Shown piece after piece: positions 35,475 through 44,818 of a DNA stretch of 64,000 bases. The notes under the pieces are model-generated. The model had not been told where the DNA came from. It worked only from the letters and a program-made list of their open reading frames with translations, and did not search any database. The position numbers and the translations under genes were made by a program. Position 1 is the stretch's first letter; each line of letters opens with the position of its first letter. Origin of the DNA: Psychrobacter immobilis (GTDB lineage: Bacteria > Pseudomonadota > Gammaproteobacteria > Pseudomonadales > Moraxellaceae); NCBI RefSeq assembly GCF_904846235.1, contig NZ_CAJGZN010000004.1, positions 1 through 64,000 on the forward strand, written 5' to 3'.

Positions 35475-36497
35475 ATGCCCTATTTCAAACCTTTTAAAAT
35501 GATTATTCTTGGCTTCGATGGTGTGCTCGGCAGTGTACTCTCTGGCGCATTGGACTTGTTTTCATTCACCGGGGTCAGTTGGCAGCGCTTTTCAAATGAG
35601 TCTGTAGAGCCACGATTTAATGTGCAAATCGCAAGCTTGGGTGGCGGTGATATCAGGTGCAGTAATCGGTTAATCATGCAAGCCCACTGTGATATCCGAG
35701 ACGTGACAGAATGTGATTTATTGCTTGTGCCCACCATTGGCGATTCTATTGATAAAGTATTGAAGCAAAATAGTGAACTATTGCCACATTTAGTACGGCT
35801 TGCGAATACCAAGGCAGATATAGCAAGCAATTGTAGCGGAGCATTTTTTTTGGCAAAGGCAGGATTATTGGATCACAAAATAGCCACCACACACTGGGGC
35901 TATGCCAATAAGTTTAAGGCAGACTTTCCATTGGTGGACTTACAAGAGAATCAGTTTGTGACCCATTCAAGAAGCGAGTCAACAAACCAGTCAGGCAATA
36001 TATTTTGTGCAGCTGGTGGCAGTGCCTTTTATGATTTGGGGCTATTATTAATAGAGCGCTACTGCGGACGTGAAATCTCTACACAAGTGGCAAAAACTCA
36101 AATCATCGATAGCAAAAGAGGTAGTCAAAATAGCTACACTAATGTGACGTTGCACAAGCCGCATTCGGACCATTTGATTAAACAAGTACAAGAATATATC
36201 GAAGAAAACTTTCAACATTCTTTGCAGGTCAGTAGTTTAGCCGCTATGGTAAATATTACCCCGCGCACTTTAAACAGGCGCTTCCAGTCCTGCGTGGCGA
36301 TGCGACCGATTGAGTATATTCAGGCTGTCAGAATTGAACAAGCCAAACGCTTACTTGAATTAGGCGATGTATCGATAAAGTCGCTTGCCGATCAAGTAGG
36401 TTATGATGATATCTCTTCATTCACGCGTCTATTTAAACGTGCGACAGAGCTGACGCCTAAAGAGTACCAAGATAAGTTTTCGCGGTTGGCTATTTAA
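35475..36497 (+). CDS. GlxA-type AraC family transcriptional regulator
   Basis: A 340-residue regulator with an N-terminal DJ-1/PfpI-like domain and a C-terminal AraC DNA-binding domain. The first domain has FDGVLGSVLSGALDLFS and the nucleophile-elbow stretch SNCSGAFFLAKAGLL. The second contains HSLQVSSLAAMVNITPRTLN and VGYDDISSFTRLFKRATELT, the two helix-turn-helix motifs. It is divergent from the acyl-CoA dehydrogenase operon, its likely target. An effector cannot be named from the sequence. Confidence 0.92.
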   Translation: MPYFKPFKMIILGFDGVLGSVLSGALDLFSFTGVSWQRFSNESVEPRFNVQIASLGGGDIRCSNRLIMQAHCDIRDVTECDLLLVPTIGDSIDKVLKQNSELLPHLVRLANTKADIASNCSGAFFLAKAGLLDHKIATTHWGYANKFKADFPLVDLQENQFVTHSRSESTNQSGNIFCAAGGSAFYDLGLLLIERYCGREISTQVAKTQIIDSKRGSQNSYTNVTLHKPHSDHLIKQVQEYIEENFQHSLQVSSLAAMVNITPRTLNRRFQSCVAMRPIEYIQAVRIEQAKRLLELGDVSIKSLADQVGYDDISSFTRLFKRATELTPKEYQDKFSRLAI

Positions 36498-36516
36498 AAA
36501 AGACGGTGCTTAACGT

Positions 36517-37794
36517 TTAAGCATCTTGCCACAACCCTTCTACTTGGATAGCATCAGCTTTTATAGTTGGGTAATCGTTAAATACCAACTGATAGCCGCC
36601 ATTTACATCAGGACTCATCTGGCAAGTTGCTCCTAGCGGAAAACTGTATTTTTTGCCGATATGACCAAAAGGCATACCACTATATATCGGCAATCCTGTT
36701 AGTTCATGCAATTGACGAATGACTGTGCCGACATCATAACGTTTGTCATAGCTGTCCTCGCCTGTACCAGACAATGCCCCAAATACAATCGCTTGCTGAT
36801 TTTTAAAGATACCTGCGAGATGTAAGTCATATAACATGCGCTCAATACGATATGCCTGCTCGCCGACATCTTCTAAAAACACAATACCACCATCGATACG
36901 CGGTAAATACTCACTACCTGCCAACGCTGATACGACACTTAAGTTACCACCCCAAATCGTACCAGTTAATGGTTTTGGCTCACCCTTTGTCAGTATGGCA
37001 GGTAGCTGCTGACTGGTTAAGGTAGCGTCTTGTATGCTGATAGTTAGATTGGGATTGGTTAGTGCTTCAACAAACTGCTGACAGCTGACTTTATCGGGCG
37101 CGGTTTTACCAAATTCGCTATAGAGCATTGGCGCGGCAAGCGAGCTCATTGACCCTTTTGCCAATAGCGCACACTGAATAGCCGTTACATCGCTAAAGCC
37201 TGCGAGTATCGTGCCACGCTCCTTCATAATCCGTCCTAGCGTCGCCCAATCCACCATAGGCAATATGCGCATGGCACCGTAACCACCGCGCACACCTAGC
37301 AGCAGCTTTGGCGCGGCTATTGCCCCAGTGGCAAGATTTTGAAAATCGCTAGCACGCTGTGAGTCCGTTCCCGCAAAGCGTAAATACTGACGATTGGTAA
37401 TAGCAGGATTCTCTACTTTAAACCCAGCGCAAGCCACACGATCTAATGCCAATTGATTACGCTCATCACTACCACCAACGTTAGAGCTAGCAAAAAGTCG
37501 CGTCTCAATCGTAGGCGTGATACAACCTGTCTGCGTCAATAATTCCTGTGACGTTGGTGATGATGAGCTATCATCCAATAACGAAGTTGGCAGATCATCC
37601 TTGGTCAGCTGCGTACTATGACCAGACTCGATAGGACTGGCTGCCAGCGCTTGAGACATACCTTGGCTCGCTAATACTGCTGTGCCTGCACTCACACCGA
37701 TTCGACGTAGAAACTGCCGACGGTTTAGCCCAGATGTTGTTTCAGTTGCACGACTATTTTTATTATCTGTCCATGCCTGACGCTTAATCCTCAT
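36517..37794 (-). CDS. Tat-exported LD-carboxypeptidase, S66 family
   Basis: A 425-residue peptidase of the LdcA/MccF family. The catalytic domain starts near CITPTIETRLFASSN, has GVRGGYGAMRILPMVDW, the nucleophile Ser in GFSDVTAIQCAL, an acid in VFLEDVGEQAYRIERML and the His in FGHIGKKYSFPLGA. A twin-arginine signal (NRRQFLRR followed by a hydrophobic stretch and SQALAA) leads the protein, implying export in folded form. Most LdcA enzymes are cytoplasmic and recycle murein tetrapeptides; this one should work in the periplasm. It is convergent with the glxA-like gene. Confidence 0.9.
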   Translation of the reverse strand: MRIKRQAWTDNKNSRATETTSGLNRRQFLRRIGVSAGTAVLASQGMSQALAASPIESGHSTQLTKDDLPTSLLDDSSSSPTSQELLTQTGCITPTIETRLFASSNVGGSDERNQLALDRVACAGFKVENPAITNRQYLRFAGTDSQRASDFQNLATGAIAAPKLLLGVRGGYGAMRILPMVDWATLGRIMKERGTILAGFSDVTAIQCALLAKGSMSSLAAPMLYSEFGKTAPDKVSCQQFVEALTNPNLTISIQDATLTSQQLPAILTKGEPKPLTGTIWGGNLSVVSALAGSEYLPRIDGGIVFLEDVGEQAYRIERMLYDLHLAGIFKNQQAIVFGALSGTGEDSYDKRYDVGTVIRQLHELTGLPIYSGMPFGHIGKKYSFPLGATCQMSPDVNGGYQLVFNDYPTIKADAIQVEGLWQDA

Positions 37795-37997
37795 ATCTTA
37801 CTGCTACCTTATCGCTTTTATTTTTATGACTTGTGTTTTTAGACCTTGTGGCAGCATATTGTAGACGCTTTTCTGACACTGATGGTTGCCTAATCTTTAC
37901 CGATATTTACTTTTTCGCTACTGAGACACACAATATAGGTCGATCAGATTTGTTACTGTAAATACAAATTCATCGCAAAAAACAAAAGGTAATAATT

Positions 37998-38477
37998 ATG
38001 TTTAATAAAAAAACGGATAAAAACAAGTCACTTGACTCTAATTTAGAATACTTGCTGGGCAAAGAAGACAAGCTGAAAGAAAAGTTAGAGGACAGCGGCT
38101 ATCTTGAGCCGTTTAGTGATGATTTAATGCTATTTATGAGTCTTGTCAAAGACTATTATAAAGGTGACTACCGTAAGATTCCTTTCAAAACAATCTCAGC
38201 TGGCGTTGTTGGTGCGCTCTATGTGCTAAATCCAATTGACCTCATTCCTGATTCTATTCCGTTTATCGGACATATCGATGATGCACTAGTACTTAAATTT
38301 TGTTTAAAGCAGGCCAGAAAAGATCTGCAAAAATACAAAGAGTGGAAGCAAGAACAATCAGCTACTAAGGATAAATTAGAAGATAAGAACGACACGGATA
38401 AGACTGATAACGATAAAACTAGTAATGATGAGAAAGATAGCGACGAGACTGGTACTAATCTTAAGAAAGCCTCATAA
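37998..38477 (+). CDS. DUF1232 (YkvA-like) membrane protein
   Basis: A 159-residue protein. The DUF1232 core is KTISAGVVGALYVLNPIDLI followed by PDSIPFIGHIDDALVL, a single membrane-associated hairpin. The N terminus is charged. The C-terminal 45 residues are a low-complexity Lys/Asp/Asn/Thr tail (DKTDNDKTSNDEKDSDETG). Biochemical function unknown across the family. A strong terminator follows. Confidence 0.88.
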   Translation: MFNKKTDKNKSLDSNLEYLLGKEDKLKEKLEDSGYLEPFSDDLMLFMSLVKDYYKGDYRKIPFKTISAGVVGALYVLNPIDLIPDSIPFIGHIDDALVLKFCLKQARKDLQKYKEWKQEQSATKDKLEDKNDTDKTDNDKTSNDEKDSDETGTNLKKAS

Positions 38478-38517
38478 ATATTAATACTTTCAGCTATTAA
38501 AAACTGCACTATCGAAG

Positions 38518-38557
38518 AAGCCACGACCGCAAATTAACTTTTCGGTCGTGGCTTTTT
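38518..38557. terminator. intrinsic terminator after the DUF1232 gene
   Basis: AAGCCACGACCG and CGGTCGTGGCTT are perfect 12-base arms followed by TTT. Its position between convergent genes lets it serve both strands, though the T-run is on the plus strand. Confidence 0.88.
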
Positions 38558-38586
38558 AGTTTTCATGATTCATCTGTCGTTAAATT

Positions 38587-38892
38587 TTAATCAGGCACTT
38601 CATAATTAGCTTTTTCTGGATTGAGACCAAACGAGTAGACGCATGTCGCAACGAGGCTGTTGACAATAATGAAAGGTAAATCAATCGCAGCATGACCAAG
38701 TGCATAGCGACCAAGCAGCCAAGAGACGATCAGCATGATAATAAAAAATGCACCCAAATATGCCAAAATCGCAGGATGTTTCAAATTATAAGGCTGCTCA
38801 GGCGTCGGTTGTTTGTCTAATACATACGTTCTTACCACCCAACCAGCTGCATAAGAAAACCCGCCTAACACCACGTAACTAAAAAAATTCAT
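38587..38892 (-). CDS. small integral membrane protein, hypothetical
   Basis: A 101-residue protein with about three hydrophobic segments (FFSYVVLGGFSYAAGWVV, AILAYLGAFFIIMLIVSWLL, IIVNSLVATCVYSFGL) and a short polar C terminus. I do not recognise a family. The ATG start is preceded by an acceptable purine-rich stretch. It stands alone between a terminator and a lipoprotein gene. Inner-membrane location is predicted from hydrophobicity. Confidence 0.7.
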   Translation of the reverse strand: MNFFSYVVLGGFSYAAGWVVRTYVLDKQPTPEQPYNLKHPAILAYLGAFFIIMLIVSWLLGRYALGHAAIDLPFIIVNSLVATCVYSFGLNPEKANYEVPD

Positions 38893-38995
38893 ATCGCTTA
38901 ACTCTAATGGTATGACTGTTTATAACAAAATACTGTCTATGCAAATATTATCCACCAACAATGATATTTATCTAAAGACTATCGTCAACGCTTAT

Positions 38996-39541
38996 TTAAA
39001 TACTGTCATCAACATTATCGATAACAAGATTGGCATGTGGATTGGCTAAAATATCAGTATTCACCTCATCGCACTCCACACGGTAGATTGTGTTGGCACC
39101 TCGGTAAATATACGACAAGTACTCACTGTCTAAGAGCGGATCAATATTTGCGTAGGCTGGTTTGACGTGCGCCAATACAAGCACTCGATCAGGACGACCA
39201 ATAACCGCATCGACATTATCTGGATCAATAGAGAAAAACTGAGGTATGTCACTATTCTCGATCACTTCTAACGGCTCTGGAGTATCCCAGACGCGCTTAG
39301 CAGTGACGGGTTCTTTCATCTGCATCACCCAAGTGTCATCTTGCTGGCTGACCTTTATCTGAGCAGGCTCATCTTGACTCACCGTATAACAACCTTCAAA
39401 GACAGACAGGTCTGCCGCAACCTCCGTATCCGCTTGAGGGCTAGTATCATTACAAGCGCTCAGAAAAATCGCGCTGCTGGCAGTCACACTGAGCATCAGA
39501 TACGTCAGTCTCTTATTAAATAAATTCGAGCGTAAGGACAT
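38996..39541 (-). CDS. putative lipoprotein, hypothetical
   Basis: A 181-residue protein with a signal peptide and lipobox (LSVTASSAIFLSACNDTSP). The mature part is acidic and has a beta-like pattern (EGCYTVSQDEPAQIKVSQQ, VLVLAHVKPAYANIDPLL) with two further Cys, possibly a disulfide. I use the ATG at 39541 with AGGA upstream; a TTG six codons earlier is in frame. Family not recognised. Confidence 0.78.
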   Translation of the reverse strand: MSLRSNLFNKRLTYLMLSVTASSAIFLSACNDTSPQADTEVAADLSVFEGCYTVSQDEPAQIKVSQQDDTWVMQMKEPVTAKRVWDTPEPLEVIENSDIPQFFSIDPDNVDAVIGRPDRVLVLAHVKPAYANIDPLLDSEYLSYIYRGANTIYRVECDEVNTDILANPHANLVIDNVDDSI

Positions 39542-39891
39542 AATGGGGTTATCCTGCAATCATGCATTAAAAACTTTTATTAAGTGTACTATTGTCAAAA
39601 AACCATCAAATAGCAGATACAAAAAATGCGCTTGGGCATTTTTGTAGCAAAGACAGCTCTGTCATTAAAAAATCAGTGGCTTTCAGCGAGCTTCGCTATT
39701 TTAACAGAAAACCAAGACGTTACTATTATGTTATAAGTTACCGTAACGGTTTTCTGACTTTGTGCGTCACGACTGCCCATATTTATGATAGATTTGCTAT
39801 ACTCACAACGTCATCATCATCGTTCGAATAACGTAAACGAGATGCTCTAGTACTACCCTATGCTTACCACTTATCAGGTCCATACTCTTTT
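39542..39891. other. intergenic region before rnhA-dnaQ
   Basis: About 350 bases without a convincing gene. One plus-strand open frame (39592-39831) has no ribosome-binding site and a composition unlike coding sequence. GTTAC-C-GTAAC near 39736 is the only symmetrical motif. Promoters for both divergent genes should be here. Confidence 0.4.
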
Positions 39892-41538
39892 ATGTCAGAT
39901 AACCGTAATTCAATGCCAAACACTCATAAAGACAACGCGATTGATCCATTGGCTGCTAAAACAAATACCACTGTGGCCTATACTGATGGTGCTTGCAAAG
40001 GCAATCCTGGCGCTGGTGGCTGGGGCTCACACCTGATATTTAGTGATGGCAGCACGCAAGATTTATACGGCGGCGACAAAGAAACCACCAATAACCGTAT
40101 GGAACTAATGGGTGCGATACAAGCCCTGACCCATAGCCCGCATGAGCACACTCTTGAGATTTGGACTGACTCCAGTTATGTCAAAAAAGGCATAACCGAA
40201 TGGATTGAAGGTTGGAAGAAAAAGGGCTGGAAAACTGCCAGTAAAAAGCCAGTCGCCAATCAAGACCTATGGCAACAATTGGATAAGCTCTGCCAACAGC
40301 GTGATGTTAGCTGGCATTGGGTCAAGGGTCACGCTGGACATGCTGGTAACGAAAAAGCAGATGAGCTGGCAAACTTAGGTGTCACCTCAAACAGCGGCCA
40401 TTCAGCTATAGTCAGTGAAGCAGATACGACTAAAAAAAAAGACCAAATAGTGAATGACATTAATCCTAATGCTGACATCAACACTGATACCTTGCAAAAA
40501 TCGTCTAGCGCTGACTGGCTAAGTTTTGATCCATTGGGTCTAGATATGATGGACGATGAGTTTGATGAAGCGCTATTAGAACCTGAACCGCTAAGAGAAG
40601 ATAGTCAAAGTACAGCTAACACCCTTAAGATAAATGAAGACATTGCTGTAGAATCTAACAGCCATCAAGACAATACATACAACCCGACGAGTACCAAAGC
40701 TATGCCAGATATTCAAACGCACCTAGATGATACCGTCGACAATGATATGTTGCCAAGTGTAGAATCTGACGCCCCTAAGTTCGATGGTGATACTAGCCGT
40801 GCTAACCCACATTTTAAGCCGCTACTACCAAAGCCGATACACCGCCATGAAGCAGATCGTCAGCTTATCATGGATACAGAAACCACAGGGCTTGATGCAC
40901 TAAAAGGCGACCGTATTATCGAGGTCGGTATTGTGGAGCTGGTCGGACGTAAGTTTACTGGTGAAAAGCTGCACGTTTATATCAATCCGCAGCGTGGCAT
41001 GGATGACGAAGTCATTCGTATTCATGGTATTTCTGAAGCATTTTTGACCGATAAGCCAACCTTTGATCAAGTGGCTCAGTCTTTGTATGACTTTATGGAC
41101 GGCGCTGAGATTATCGCTCATAACGCTACTTTTGATATGAACTTCTTAAATATGGAGTTTGCAAAAGTTGGTCTGAATAACTTTGCTAATCGAGTGCAAG
41201 TAACCGATTCACTGGCGATGGCCAAGCAGCAATACCCTGGGCAAAAAAACACGCTAGATGCCCTCGTTCGTCGCCTAGATGTTGGTAAGCAAGACCGTAC
41301 TTTTCACGGGGCATTACTTGACTCAGAGATTTTAGCCGAAGTTTATTTGGCGATGACTGGTGGACAGGTCACGCTTGCCATCGAAGAGGATACAGATACC
41401 GATGGCGGACAAACCGCTCATGCAAGTTTCGCCAATTTAGCGAATTTATTGCTGGCATCAACGGCGGATGAAACTGCTGACCAAAGCTGGTATGCCGCTT
41501 TGGCAGAAGATTATCCTGCCCTAAAAGCTAGCATATAA
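39892..41538 (+). CDS. rnhA-dnaQ: fused RNase HI / DNA polymerase III epsilon subunit
   Basis: A 548-residue two-domain protein. Residues 25-165 are RNase HI: Asp32 ([11 protein letters not shown]), Glu71 (NNRMELMGA), Asp93 ([10 protein letters not shown]) and Asp157 ([10 protein letters not shown]) form the catalytic set. A low-complexity acidic linker of about 150 residues follows. From residue 324 comes the DnaQ exonuclease: Asp328/Glu330 (IMDTETTGL), [12 protein letters not shown], and [20 protein letters not shown] just after the exonuclease domain sits where E. coli epsilon has its beta-clamp motif. The protein should both proofread replication and remove RNA-DNA hybrids. In E. coli these are separate adjacent genes. 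No strong ribosome-binding site precedes the ATG. Confidence 0.93.
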   Translation: MSDNRNSMPNTHKDNAIDPLAAKTNTTVAYTDGACKGNPGAGGWGSHLIFSDGSTQDLYGGDKETTNNRMELMGAIQALTHSPHEHTLEIWTDSSYVKKGITEWIEGWKKKGWKTASKKPVANQDLWQQLDKLCQQRDVSWHWVKGHAGHAGNEKADELANLGVTSNSGHSAIVSEADTTKKKDQIVNDINPNADINTDTLQKSSSADWLSFDPLGLDMMDDEFDEALLEPEPLREDSQSTANTLKINEDIAVESNSHQDNTYNPTSTKAMPDIQTHLDDTVDNDMLPSVESDAPKFDGDTSRANPHFKPLLPKPIHRHEADRQLIMDTETTGLDALKGDRIIEVGIVELVGRKFTGEKLHVYINPQRGMDDEVIRIHGISEAFLTDKPTFDQVAQSLYDFMDGAEIIAHNATFDMNFLNMEFAKVGLNNFANRVQVTDSLAMAKQQYPGQKNTLDALVRRLDVGKQDRTFHGALLDSEILAEVYLAMTGGQVTLAIEEDTDTDGGQTAHASFANLANLLLASTADETADQSWYAALAEDYPALKASI

Positions 41539-41685
41539 TTGTCGTTCGAATTTTTATTGAACCGACATTTGTATAATTTAGTCTTGATTATTATGATAGA
41601 AAGCGTTAAAACATCACTAGCCAATACTTTCTAAATCAAATTTATAATATTGCTATTCTCATCAGTACATTATGGAAAAATACTT

Positions 41686-43368
41686 ATGGACCAGTCTGCG
41701 CAAATGAAGCTAACCGCCCCAACGCTTAGTGTTACTGATTTTAACTTACCATCACTCCATTTACTGCATGATGAGGTTATAGCAACGCTTAAAGATACTG
41801 AAATTCATTTAGGTGAGTTCAATGATGATAGTAGTCAGGCACCTTTGTTGTCAGACTCTATCGAAGTATTAAAGCAGCTGTCTTGTATTTTCAAACTGAT
41901 TTCTTTGGTCGGTGCAGAAGCATTGAATGATGCCATTGTTGGTGGTCTACAGAGACTTTATGACAATGGTGACAACAATGATACTGATTTGATCATGGAT
42001 CTATCAGAAGCCATCATGACCTTGGATCGTTATGTCGAGTTTGTCCTATTGACTGAATCGGTAGAGCCTACTCTACTGATACCTGTAATTAACAAGCTTA
42101 ATGCACATAGTCAAAAAGCTCCTATTACAGCAGACTATTTTTCTGCATTTGGTAGCAGTAGTGTCATCATCGCCAATCCTGAACAAAACTTTGAATCTCT
42201 AAGCACGCTTAATTTAGACACAGAGCTGCTGACCAACGCGTATCGTAGTGGCCTTGGCATTGCACTACTCAATCAAGATGGCAACATTGACTCTACGGAT
42301 CAGCAAAAGCTAGATGCTATGAGTGCAGCCTGTGCATTAATCGCTGCAAATACTGATAGTTTGTTTTGGCAAGCGGCAACTGCTGCCGTGACTAATATCG
42401 CAGCAGTATTACCATTAAACTTGAGTCAAAAACACACACTTATCTATTTAGAGCAGCAATTTCAAAGCTATTTACCAGTCATGGATACCCGCTTTGCAGA
42501 TTTAGTAAGCTTTGCCTGTCAACGTGATAACAAGCTAGCGCAGCAATTACGTGAACAGTATGCAAATAATCATTTAGAAGGTGCTCAGCTAGAGCAAATG
42601 AAGCGCTTTTTATTCGGTCCTAACCGCGAACTTACCGATACGTTAAACACAATTATTCAACATCAGATCAATAACATTAAAGAACACGTAGACAGTTATG
42701 CACGTGGCGATTCAATTAACCCTATTGATATGCAGACAGCACAGATTATTAAAGAGCTGACCGAACTGAGTTCGGCATTACGTTTGTTAGGTCTGTCCAA
42801 CGCAGCCAATAGTCTTAGCGAAGCAGCAGAAGCTGTGATCCATTGGCAAGCGCCTTCTCCTGAAGACTTCGATCACTTGCTACTAGCGCTAATGCATGCG
42901 GAGAACGCCACCATTGCTATGGCAGAGATGCATACACCAGGGGCAATCTATCTACCACTGAATAATCCGCATATCTCATTGCATCAGCTTAATACGGCCA
43001 ATGATACCTTGATACAAGAAAGCCGAACTGCGATTGCTAGTGCTGAGCAAGCCATCAATGATTATTTGGCGGAGCCTGAGCGCGACATGCTCAACATCCA
43101 AAATATTCCTGGGATGATGCGTCAAGTAGCAGGCGCAGTACGTTTCTTACAACTGGCCACACCTGCCAGCATGCTGAGTCAGCTAGCCAACTATATCGAA
43201 CAACGTATCGATGGCGGACGACGTATCGAAGACAGTACATTAGCCTGCATCGCTGATGTTATCATGGCGGTCGATCATCACTTAGATGGTTTTGAAAATA
43301 ATCGCCCTGTCAGCAAGCAAGCGCTTGATGTTGGTCAACAAAGCTTAAGCCACCTACTTGCTGCTTAA
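41686..43368 (+). CDS. fimL: FimL-like scaffold protein (degenerate ChpA-type Hpt domains)
   Basis: A 560-residue, mainly helical cytoplasmic protein. Its first 120 residues (LHDEVIATLKDTEIHLGEF, then VLKQLSCIFKLISLVGAEAL) resemble the N-terminal Hpt-like domain of ChpA, but without an obvious phospho-accepting His. Middle segments (YRSGLGIALLNQDGNI, FWQAATAAVTNIAAVL) follow the FimL/ChpA second-domain pattern. Pseudomonas FimL is 556 residues long and links the Chp system to type IV pilus assembly and cAMP. The ATG at 41686 has GGAA upstream. No pil or chp genes adjoin, so the name rests on family pattern and length. Confidence 0.6.
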   Translation: MDQSAQMKLTAPTLSVTDFNLPSLHLLHDEVIATLKDTEIHLGEFNDDSSQAPLLSDSIEVLKQLSCIFKLISLVGAEALNDAIVGGLQRLYDNGDNNDTDLIMDLSEAIMTLDRYVEFVLLTESVEPTLLIPVINKLNAHSQKAPITADYFSAFGSSSVIIANPEQNFESLSTLNLDTELLTNAYRSGLGIALLNQDGNIDSTDQQKLDAMSAACALIAANTDSLFWQAATAAVTNIAAVLPLNLSQKHTLIYLEQQFQSYLPVMDTRFADLVSFACQRDNKLAQQLREQYANNHLEGAQLEQMKRFLFGPNRELTDTLNTIIQHQINNIKEHVDSYARGDSINPIDMQTAQIIKELTELSSALRLLGLSNAANSLSEAAEAVIHWQAPSPEDFDHLLLALMHAENATIAMAEMHTPGAIYLPLNNPHISLHQLNTANDTLIQESRTAIASAEQAINDYLAEPERDMLNIQNIPGMMRQVAGAVRFLQLATPASMLSQLANYIEQRIDGGRRIEDSTLACIADVIMAVDHHLDGFENNRPVSKQALDVGQQSLSHLLAA

Positions 43369-43635
43369 CTTTTCTCATTGTCATGTCATGGTCATTATCT
43401 CTGAGCCATGACATCTCATTTAAATACAGATAACTCAAGATAATGTAGGTACAAGTCAGGCACGTGAAAGTGCTACAGTCATTAGGTTAAACTAGCCTAG
43501 TCATTAGGCTGAACCAGCCTGACAATATGTATGGATATCTGGGTATCTGGTTTACATAGAATTGATGATACTTTACTCTAAAACAGTCTGTGTCCACCTC
43601 GATGCGGACTTACTTCATAATGTTTGGAATTTTAT

Positions 43636-44580
43636 ATGGCTCATGCTTTTGTATTAAGTGATGACAGTATCTTATGCCGTCAAATGCCAGATGGTTGGTG
43701 GCCTTTGCAAGTTCAGCTATCGCCCGATAGTAATAACTTAAGCGAGCAAGCTTATCAAGTTGGTCACGTAACGCTGCACGAGAGCCTAGCACCAAATCAT
43801 TGGCTATCAGATGACAACAATAGCGCTGGCAACCATGCAAAGGGTACGGTTGACGCCAATATGGCTCATAGCTTTACCGCTCAAGCGACGAGCGCCATGA
43901 CTTATGACTATGCAGTTGCTCATAACGTGACGCTACCAATTATTGCTGAAAGCAGTGGTAACACCTTTGTTCCTTATCGAAAACTAATGACTCATTTGCC
44001 AGTCGCTTTATCAGATCAGATTAGCCAGGCAATACAACTATTAAGCTGGCAAGCAGATACGCAGTTTTGTAGTCGCTGTGCTAGCCCTACCGTACATGCT
44101 GACCAAGGCGAACGTGCCATGGTTTGTCCAGTATGTCGGTTGCGCCAATACCCTCGCGTGCAACCGTGCGTCATCACCGCTATTACTCGGCCAAACCCAG
44201 TGACAGGTGAGATGCAAATCTTACTGGCTCACCATCATCGTCATGGACAGCAAAACCTGCCGCCAATGTATGGTTTGATCGCAGGGTTTGTAGAAGTTGG
44301 CGAGAGTCTGGAGCATGCAGTAGTACGTGAAGTCGCAGAAGAGGTCAATATCAGCGTATCAGATATCCGCTATGTCAGTAGTCAGCCATGGCCATTCCCC
44401 TCTAACTTGATGCTCGGTTTTCGTGCATCGTATGCTAGTGGCGATATTATCTTGCAAGAAGATGAGCTAGCACATGCTGATTTCTTTGATCTCTCAAACC
44501 TACCCAGAATTCCGCCAAAGGGTAGTATTGCTCGCGATTTGATTGACCAAGTGGCTAAAGAACAAAATATAGATTTATAA
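43636..44580 (+). CDS. nudC: NADH pyrophosphatase / RNA deNADding enzyme NudC
   Basis: A 314-residue Nudix hydrolase with a zinc ribbon of four Cys (CSRCASP and CPVCRLRQYPR), the Nudix box GFVEVGESLEHAVVREVAEEV and the downstream SQPWPFPSNLML, which defines the NudC subfamily. It cleaves NADH to NMNH and AMP and removes NAD caps from RNA 5' ends. I use the ATG at 43636; an in-frame TTG lies four codons upstream. The N-terminal domain is of normal length. Confidence 0.95.
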   Translation: MAHAFVLSDDSILCRQMPDGWWPLQVQLSPDSNNLSEQAYQVGHVTLHESLAPNHWLSDDNNSAGNHAKGTVDANMAHSFTAQATSAMTYDYAVAHNVTLPIIAESSGNTFVPYRKLMTHLPVALSDQISQAIQLLSWQADTQFCSRCASPTVHADQGERAMVCPVCRLRQYPRVQPCVITAITRPNPVTGEMQILLAHHHRHGQQNLPPMYGLIAGFVEVGESLEHAVVREVAEEVNISVSDIRYVSSQPWPFPSNLMLGFRASYASGDIILQEDELAHADFFDLSNLPRIPPKGSIARDLIDQVAKEQNIDL

Positions 44581-44777
44581 TCAGTCCTTATCTATAAACA
44601 CCACATTACGCTATAGTATTGTATTTTCAATCTCATCTCTTTAAAATCGCTGCTTCTGTTATAAGCGTTTTACTTTAAATCTTATTTTTTAATAAGTAAC
44701 ACGCTAACATGAGCAAGTGCTCTTATAAATACTGTTTTACAAAGACCGCTTTCTCAACACTTTATCTCTATTTATAC

Positions 44778-44814
44778 TAATACCAATTCTTACAACTGGT
44801 ATTAAGGTCCTTAA
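44778..44814 (+). promoter_or_regulatory. inverted repeats covering the rnfB translation start region
   Basis: TAATACCA and TGGTATTA (44778-44785 and 44797-44804) form an eight-base stem with an 11-base loop. Directly adjoining it is the symmetrical TTAAGG-T-CCTTAA (44802-44814), which contains the likely AAGG ribosome-binding site. Occlusion of translation or an operator are both possible. Confidence 0.35.
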
Positions 44815-44818
44815 TTAA

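Noticed and set aside
39592-39831. 79-codon plus-strand open frame before rnhA-dnaQ
   Set aside because: No ribosome-binding site and a composition unlike a protein; overlaps the probable promoter region.
41549-41565. Further copy of the MITE-like repeat (TTATTGAACCGAC)
   Set aside because: Only a dozen bases of one end match; no second end found nearby.
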